Positions 59,443-64,000 of a stretch of DNA of 64,000 bases are shown here, in pieces (the first letter of the stretch is position 1; each line of letters begins with the position of its first letter). The stretch covers positions 1 to 64,000 of the forward strand of contig JACIWX010000009.1 of NCBI GenBank assembly GCA_014360755.1, given 5' to 3'. The translations under genes were made by a program, and so were the position numbers. Below the pieces are notes generated by a model. That model did no database searches. It saw only the letters and a program-made list of their open reading frames with translations, and was not told the DNA's origin. The DNA is from Chloroflexota bacterium (GTDB lineage: Bacteria; Chloroflexota; Anaerolineae; UBA2200).

Positions 59443-59471
59443 AGTATAGCACAACCTGCCAATTCTGTCAA
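59443..59471 (-). promoter_or_regulatory. Promoter of the T-box-trpB2 unit
   Basis: On the minus strand TTGACA (59471-59466), 17-bp spacer, TATACT (59448-59443). Near-perfect consensus just before the T-box leader. Confidence 0.88.
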
Positions 59472-59514
59472 ATTTTGTTCGGGTTAGAAAAACAGGTTTG
59501 TCTTACTAATTGAT

Positions 59515-59865
59515 TTATGACCCCAACAGCCACTCTGCCAACCGCTTTTTGATGCTCTGAAGCCTTTCCGGTGCAATTTCGCCTATCGCTCCAAGGAGTA
59601 CCTCTCCTTGGACCACTGCCAGGCGACCCACGCGAATCACGCTCGGGCTTTTCAGGCCGCTGCAGCCAAAATCCACGTCATTTTCTCGGACGAGCTCATC
59701 AAACTCGGGCACATATTGATGTATCTGAGAGGAAATCATGCAGATTAGCCAATCATCGTAATACTCGCCCGGCAATTTGCCCAGCAAAAGAGCAGGGCGC
59801 AGTTTCCCTTCGGCGAGGTTGGTCTGCGGAAAGCGAAACAATACAATTTGCCCAGCCTTCTTCAT
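59515..59865 (-). CDS. PemK/MazF-like type II toxin
   Basis: 116 residues beginning KKAGQIVLFRFPQTNLAEGK then LRPALLLG, the beta-barrel start of PemK/MazF endoribonucleases. WLICMISSQ and SPSVIRVGRLAVVQGEVLLG follow, and the C-terminal helix is RLQSIKKRLAEWL. The family cleaves mRNA at short motifs. The start overlaps the antitoxin stop by 4 bp (ATGA), the normal arrangement. Not obviously damaged. Confidence 0.82.
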   Translation of the reverse strand: MKKAGQIVLFRFPQTNLAEGKLRPALLLGKLPGEYYDDWLICMISSQIHQYVPEFDELVRENDVDFGCSGLKSPSVIRVGRLAVVQGEVLLGAIGEIAPERLQSIKKRLAEWLLGS

Positions 59866-60155
59866 GCAAAAACTACCTTCAAATCGGCCATAGTGTATAC
59901 CGGCGTCTCCTCGTCCTCCATTCCTCGCATAGCAGACGCCAGGGATAACTCGCTCCAGGCACTATCTTCCAAGCGCCTTTCTTTTATCACGAAATACTCA
60001 GCGAAGTTGTCACGTTCAGCCTTGGTTCCCTTGGCTATGACCCGGCGCCCTCGCTTTTCCTTTAGCAAAAGATACTCGATAAAATGAAGCACTTCTGCCT
60101 GTAATGAAGCGGGAAGTTTTTGTACCTGCTCCTGGATTTGCTCAGAAATAGACAT
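59862..60155 (-). CDS. Antitoxin partner of the PemK/MazF-like toxin (DUF2281-like)
   Basis: 97 residues. The N-terminal helix MSISEQIQEQVQKLPASLQA then EVLHFIEYLLLKEKR resembles DUF2281 antitoxins; the acidic C-terminal half (MRGMEDEETPVYTMADLK) presumably wraps the toxin. ATG 60155 has AGGAG 8 bp upstream. It precedes the toxin under a strong promoter and likely autoregulates it. Confidence 0.78.
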   Translation of the reverse strand: MSISEQIQEQVQKLPASLQAEVLHFIEYLLLKEKRGRRVIAKGTKAERDNFAEYFVIKERRLEDSAWSELSLASAMRGMEDEETPVYTMADLKVVFA

Positions 60156-60199
60156 CACTACATCTCCTGCCGGCGAAATTCTGGTTATCCCTGCCACTC

Positions 60200-60227
60200 A
60201 TTATAAACCAGGAGTGAGATCTGTCAA
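60200..60227 (-). promoter_or_regulatory. Promoter of the toxin-antitoxin pair
   Basis: On the minus strand TTGACA (60227-60222), 16-bp spacer, TATAAT (60205-60200). Its surroundings (tctgtcaaaag, cattata) match those of the promoter at 50971-50998. Confidence 0.82.
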
Positions 60228-60880
60228 AAGAAACGCGCACCGTAAAGAACCCTGGCTTAGTCTTCTAGACCTGACAGGTCTGTTTAAGACCCATGGAACG
60301 GGGTATGGACGGCGGACTGTGGTCCGCCTGGAGCAGGATGGAGCAAACTTGCGCCTGGCGTGGACGGCGGCATCCGTTCTGAAGCACGCCGGGGATTGAA
60401 ATCCCCGGCTGAAGGTGGGCAAGCGTTAGTCGGCTTCAGCCGACTTCCTCGTTTCAGCCAGGGAATTTTATTCCCTGGCGACATCCGCCCTGAGGCGCGC
60501 CCAGGGATGGTCTCCTGTGTCACCTTGAGTACAACGAAAGGGCCTCATGGAACTGAGGGGAGATTCTTCGCCGCTACGCGGCTCAGAATGACAATGGGAG
60601 AGCAGGTTGCCTCACGCTTCGCGTGAAGTCGGCTTCAGCCGACTTGTTTCCGCCAGGGAATTGATTCCCTGGCGGACAAATCTTTCACCACAGAGAGCAT
60701 AGAGACAAATCCCAATGAATAATGACCAATGACCAAAATCTTGGTGTCTTTGTATCTTTGTGGTCAAAACCTCTGTGTTCTCTGTGGGCTCTGTGGTAAA
60801 TAGCTCCCAGCCTGGAGCAGGATGCACTAGACCTGTCAAGTCTGTCTTCAAAAATGTAGAGGTGACCCAGTGGGTTGCCT
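60228..60880. repeat. Composite repeat region
   Basis: Contains agacctgacaggtct (60268), cgccggggattgaaatcccc (60390), agtcggcttcagccgacttc (60428), ccagggaattttattccctg (60457), a shortened CCCTGAG...AATGAC unit (60520-60592), another pair of those palindromes (60628-60675), the caccacagagagcatagaga unit (60687) and aaaaatgtagaggtgaccca (60850). No gene. Confidence 0.78.
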
Positions 60881-61276
60881 CTACTTGACCACAATATACA
60901 CCTCAAAGGTCTTTGCCGGGGCAACACCCTCCTCCCAAGAGCGGCGGTAGACCAGCCGTAGCCATTCCTTTCCCGGCGCAACTGCCTCAAAGCGTATCGT
61001 CATCTTGCCGCCTGCGCCCAGCGCCTGGCTGTCAGCCTTGAATTGGGGCTCCCCCACCTGCTTCACCACTCCTACCTCCCCAGCCACTTCCCACGTGTAA
61101 CCCGTGCTCGGGTTGGCGTCCAATACCAAATCGATCTGCTCGCCGACGCGCAGCTCAATCATCGAGCCGCTATCCCTCTCCACCACCTTCAACGGAGCAC
61201 GAACCCGCGGCCCACAAGCCACCAATGCCACGGCTACAATGATGCTTGCCAACAACACACTCCGACCGCCACTCAT
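60881..61276 (-). CDS. Chagasin-family (I42) cysteine protease inhibitor, lipoprotein
   Basis: 131 residues. Signal with lipobox VALVAC (Cys21). The three inhibitory loops of chagasin are present: LDANPSTGYTWEV near residue 54, ALGAGGKMTIRFEAV near 85 and VYRRSWEEGVAP near 108. It is expected to block papain-like peptidases at the cell surface. With the alpha-2-macroglobulin it is the second protease inhibitor lipoprotein in the window. Followed by repeats; no operon partner. Confidence 0.88.
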   Translation of the reverse strand: MSGGRSVLLASIIVAVALVACGPRVRAPLKVVERDSGSMIELRVGEQIDLVLDANPSTGYTWEVAGEVGVVKQVGEPQFKADSQALGAGGKMTIRFEAVAPGKEWLRLVYRRSWEEGVAPAKTFEVYIVVK

Positions 61277-61300
61277 CTAGACCTCCTTCCACTACATTCC

Positions 61301-61345
61301 CCCCTCTCCCTAAGTTTGGGAGAGGGGCTAGGGGGTGAGGGCATC
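61301..61345. repeat. CCCTCTCCC palindrome repeat
   Basis: CCCCTCTCCC (61301-61310), 7-nt loop, GGGAGAGGGG (61318-61327), then ctagggggtgaggg. It supplies the last codons (Leu-Thr-Pro) and the TAG stop of the DUF998 gene. Related copies at 55440-55470 and inside the T-box (59270-59298). Confidence 0.8.
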
Positions 61346-61915
61346 TCCCTCCAGCACCAGCCTTGCCCCCATCGCAAACACACGGCTGGTCAAGATCAAC
61401 GCCGCGACAAGCTCCGGCAGTGCCAAGCCATCGTGCGGAACCAGCAGGATAGCCAGGAAAGCGCCCAGCCCTGCACTCACCGCCAACAAACCGTGCGCCC
61501 GCTGCCCCTTGCGCCATATCTCCACGCCCAACAAGACGTATCCCACCGGCGTGACCAGAAAATAGACCGCCGCAGCATACCAATGCAACTTGCCATAGTG
61601 CTCTGGGAACACCCCCACCAAAATCAATGCCACCGCAGCGATGAACGCCAACGCTGCCCCGGCCCTGCCCAGCCACCCTGAGCCAATCCATTGCCACACG
61701 CCGGTGGCTAGAATTGCCGTGAGCGCCCCGCCGAGGATCAGCGCGGCATTGAACCAGCCGCCTGCTTCCGGATGCACTCCCAAATCGCTCAGGGCATTCG
61801 TATGCCAATTGAACCACGGCGAAATAGCGACGGCGAAAAAGATCATCCCCAGGGAAAGCCATGGGGCAATCATGCCACACAACCCAGCAAAGCGCAGAAA
61901 CTTCTTCGATGCCAT
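61328..61915 (-). CDS. DUF998 family membrane protein
   Basis: 195 residues with about six membrane segments. MASKKFLRFAGLCGMIAP opens it, and the family signature is NALSDLGVHPEAGGWFNAAL near residue 40. GVFPEHYGKLHWYAAAVYFL near 105 and VPHDGLALPELVAAL near 160 follow. Function unknown; relatives include small polytopic membrane proteins. ATG 61915 lies 8 bp after the dipeptidase stop. The last codons and the stop are repeat-derived. Confidence 0.75.
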   Translation of the reverse strand: MASKKFLRFAGLCGMIAPWLSLGMIFFAVAISPWFNWHTNALSDLGVHPEAGGWFNAALILGGALTAILATGVWQWIGSGWLGRAGAALAFIAAVALILVGVFPEHYGKLHWYAAAVYFLVTPVGYVLLGVEIWRKGQRAHGLLAVSAGLGAFLAILLVPHDGLALPELVAALILTSRVFAMGARLVLEGDALTP

Positions 61916-61923
61916 CGGAGCCG

Positions 61924-63288
61924 CTATCCTGTGAATCCTGCTGCCTTGTTGAAACCATTCCATGCCAGTGTGAACAGCAGCGGCGCCCTGTGCTTCAGCG
62001 GTGCAGCGGAAACCGCTTCCGTCCAGCGCTGCGTGGCTTCCTTGGCGCGCGCAAAACAAGAGGCAGTGAAAGCCTGCAACGCCGGCGCCCGCTCCTCCGC
62101 GCTGACGTGGCGGTACCTTTCATACACCTCCGCCGCCTCGCTCACGAAAGCCTGCTCCAGCGCATCGCGTTCGCTGCGGTACAGCGGCAATCGCGTCGCA
62201 TAGTCGCGGATCACGGCGCGGTGCAAGCGCTCATGCGTCCACCACAGGGATTGCCCATCATAACGCCCGCTCGGCTCCGGACCCAGATGGGGCAGCCCTG
62301 CCCCGCCCAGATAGACCGGCTTGAAAATCCCCGTGCACGTCCCAGAGGTGCCAGTCAGCCAATAGGTGGGCAAATCGCGCCTCAAGTGGGCAACCATTGA
62401 CCCGGTGGACTGGCTGGGCCGTGTTGGACCCAGGCTGGCGTGCACGCAGATAGTATCCATCACCCAACCGCGGCCTGGGTTCCAAGTCGGGTCTGCTGCC
62501 GCACGCTGCCCGTGATCGCGCAAGATGGACATCATCGTCTCCGGAGTGATGCGCCCCTTTTGCCCCTCCAAGAGCTCCATGGAGCGGCACTGCCGCGGCC
62601 GGCAGCCATCCAGTCGCGTGTACAGAAAATCCGAATAGCAACGGGCGAAATGGAAATCTTCCTTGGACTTGCACCACCCCTTTTCAATGGCGTGTTCCAC
62701 CAGCCCCGGCGATGCCAAGTCCCACTCGCTGCCGATGGTCAGACCATTGGAAATGCTGCGTACATCGCGCACGCGTTCCGCCGCCCAGTACTTGCCTGCT
62801 GTCTCCAGTACCCATGCCTCATTGGGGTCAGCGATGATGAACGAGTTATGATAGTACGTCTTGTGCTGAAAGCCGCAATTGCCGCTCTGCCCGTACGTGG
62901 TCAGCAGTTCTATGATGATGTCCAGTGCTTTGCGCGCCGTGTCCGCGCGCTCCAGCGCCAAGCGTATCATGTCCATACCTATAAGACCCGGTTCCTTGCC
63001 ATAAGGTTCCTTAGTAAATACCGCCTCGTTGCCAATCGCTACGCCATGCTCGTTGGCACCCATCTCGCATCCCCACATCCAGAAGGGCCGCGAGAGGATC
63101 ACTTCGTACGTTTCCTCCACCTGTGGCACCTCGATGTAGGTGCACTTGACCTTGCTCCCCGGCTCGTGCCGCGCCCGTGGGATGTAGGTCAGCACCTGCG
63201 CTTCGTTTGGCTCGCGATCGCTGTTCTTAGCCAGGATCGTCGTGCCATCAGCCGTTGCACTGCCCACCGCTACCAATGTATCGCACAT
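61924..63288 (-). CDS. C69-family dipeptidase / secernin-like Ntn hydrolase
   Basis: 454 residues. MCDTLVAVGSATADGTTILA then KNSDREPNEAQ shows the N-terminal nucleophile Cys2 expected to be exposed after removal of Met1. WGCEMGANEHGVAIGNEAVF near 72 and FIIADPNEAWVLETAGKYW near 152 follow. Such enzymes are cytosolic dipeptidases or amidohydrolases. GGAGG precedes the start. It is 8 bp upstream of the DUF998 gene, likely same transcript. Confidence 0.88.
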   Translation of the reverse strand: MCDTLVAVGSATADGTTILAKNSDREPNEAQVLTYIPRARHEPGSKVKCTYIEVPQVEETYEVILSRPFWMWGCEMGANEHGVAIGNEAVFTKEPYGKEPGLIGMDMIRLALERADTARKALDIIIELLTTYGQSGNCGFQHKTYYHNSFIIADPNEAWVLETAGKYWAAERVRDVRSISNGLTIGSEWDLASPGLVEHAIEKGWCKSKEDFHFARCYSDFLYTRLDGCRPRQCRSMELLEGQKGRITPETMMSILRDHGQRAAADPTWNPGRGWVMDTICVHASLGPTRPSQSTGSMVAHLRRDLPTYWLTGTSGTCTGIFKPVYLGGAGLPHLGPEPSGRYDGQSLWWTHERLHRAVIRDYATRLPLYRSERDALEQAFVSEAAEVYERYRHVSAEERAPALQAFTASCFARAKEATQRWTEAVSAAPLKHRAPLLFTLAWNGFNKAAGFTG

Positions 63289-63436
63289 CTTCCACCTCCC
63301 TCACAAGGTTCAGAAAAGTTCATATACAAACTAGGCTCGTAGTGCGCGCTTCAGCGCGCATTGAGCGCTAAAGCTTGCCCTGAGCGCAGCGAACGGGCGC
63401 TTACGACAAACCTGGTGCTCGCTTCAACACGCCACG
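63289..63436. repeat. TTCGTAGTGCGC composite repeat
   Basis: ctcgtagtgcgcgcttcagc to gcgcattgagcgctaaag, agcttgccctgagcgcagcg and gggcgcttacgacaaac, matching 49003-49200. It separates the ABC exporter end from the dipeptidase start. Confidence 0.75.
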
Positions 63437-64000
63437 CTACTCCCTCTCCGCAAACTGCAACGTATACAGACGGTGATACACGCCTCCCGCCGCCATCAGC
63501 TCCTCATGCGTCCCCTGCTCGACAATCCGCCCGCCTTCCAAAACCACAATGCGATCCGCCCGTTGCACGGTCGCCAGGCGGTGCGCAATGATGAACGTGG
63601 TTCGCCCACGCATCAGCCGTTCCAACGCCGCCTGCACCTCATGCTCTGCTTCCGCATCCAGCGCGGACGTGGGCTCGTCCAAAATCAGGATGCGCGGGTC
63701 TTTGAGCAGCGCCTGCGCGATCGCTAGGCGCTGGCGCTGCCCGCTCGAAAGCCGCACCCCGCGCTCACCAATCACCGTATCATAACCCGCCGGTAAATGG
63801 AGGATAAATTCCTCCGCATACGCAGCACGGGCGGCAGCGGCAATCTCTTCATCGCTTGCTCCGGGTTTGCCATAGGCAATGTTCTCCCGCACCGTGCCGC
63901 CAAAGAGGAAAATATCCTGAGGCACCAACCCAATCTGTTCGCGCAGGCTGCGCAGGCGCACATAGCGGATGTCGTGCCCGTCAATTTCAATGCGCCCAGA
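63437..64000 (-). CDS. ABC exporter ATPase C-terminal part (cut by window end)
   Basis: The last 187 codons of an ABC transporter nucleotide-binding domain, open to the window edge. [20 protein letters not shown] leads to Q-loop [20 protein letters not shown], signature [20 protein letters not shown], Walker [17 protein letters not shown], and switch His in [16 protein letters not shown]. The GTVRENI form and the D-loop are those of lipid/multidrug or peptide exporters with a fused membrane domain. The Walker A part and membrane half lie outside. Confidence 0.92.
   Translation of the reverse strand, partial: SGRIEIDGHDIRYVRLRSLREQIGLVPQDIFLFGGTVRENIAYGKPGASDEEIAAAARAAYAEEFILHLPAGYDTVIGERGVRLSSGQRQRLAIAQALLKDPRILILDEPTSALDAEAEHEVQAALERLMRGRTTFIIAHRLATVQRADRIVVLEGGRIVEQGTHEELMAAGGVYHRLYTLQFAERE

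Noticed and set aside
1-64000. tRNA, rRNA, prophage and replication-origin signals
   Set aside because: I looked for TTCGAATCC-type T-loops, rRNA-like blocks, integrase or phage structural genes, and DnaA-box clusters and saw none that stood up.

Overview
The window most resembles a chromosomal piece of an anaerobic or facultative Chloroflexota bacterium, probably Anaerolineae-like. The evidence is indirect. Secreted proteins carry Thr/Pro-rich linkers and a recurring short C-terminal tail built around Tyr-Leu-Pro-Leu-Ile. There is a 2-oxoacid:ferredoxin oxidoreductase gamma subunit, a TrpB2-type tryptophan synthase, a very large lipoprotein alpha-2-macroglobulin, and intergenic DNA packed with dispersed palindromic repeats. 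Promoters are classic sigma-70 type (TTGACA, 16-18 bp, TATAAT) and ribosome-binding sites are GGAGG-like. I saw no rRNA, tRNA, CRISPR array, prophage or replication origin.

Layout. 0-5 kb: a split AbrB-family transporter pair, an AT-richer island that looks like a remnant of an integron cassette array (four attC-like sites around broken small genes), and a lactate permease. 5-13 kb: an alkaline-phosphatase-superfamily protein, TrmO, then minus-strand CCA-adding enzyme, Nudix hydrolase, orphan KorC, a zinc-ribbon membrane protein and a family 9 glycosyltransferase. 13-25 kb: CPBP protease, a large secreted HELGH/PKD protein, a class A penicillin-binding protein, an MBL-fold hydrolase, and a complete ECF transporter (A1-A2-T-S) running into coaX, so probably a pantothenate uptake and CoA operon. 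25-31 kb: alpha-2-macroglobulin. 31-36 kb: an orphan Phd-like antitoxin, an LVIVD-repeat secreted protein, a flippase-like membrane protein, GDT1 and a RAYT transposase with a 52-bp tandem array. 36-50 kb: MFS, LspA, DksA-like protein, a 12-NHL-repeat secreted protein, GT4, lipoprotein amylase, a secreted Thr-rich beta-propeller-like protein, and a sigma/anti-sigma(FecR) pair divergent from a DUF5666 protein. 49-64 kb: lipoprotein esterase, histidinol-phosphatase-like enzyme, slipin, an OMPDC/HPS-like protein, FolC, SerA and TrpB2 behind a tryptophan T-box, a MazF-type toxin-antitoxin pair, chagasin, DUF998, a C69 dipeptidase, and the end of an ABC exporter.

How the parts fit together. The T-box reads tRNA-Trp (specifier UGG) and controls trpB2, with serA directly downstream, so the serine consumed by TrpB may be co-supplied. 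LspA is present together with several clear lipoproteins (alpha-2-macroglobulin, amylase, esterase, chagasin). Four secreted proteins share the C-terminal tail. Repeats have shaped genes: at least five stop codons lie in repeat sequence, one palindrome encodes part of a signal peptide, and another sits inside the T-box leader.
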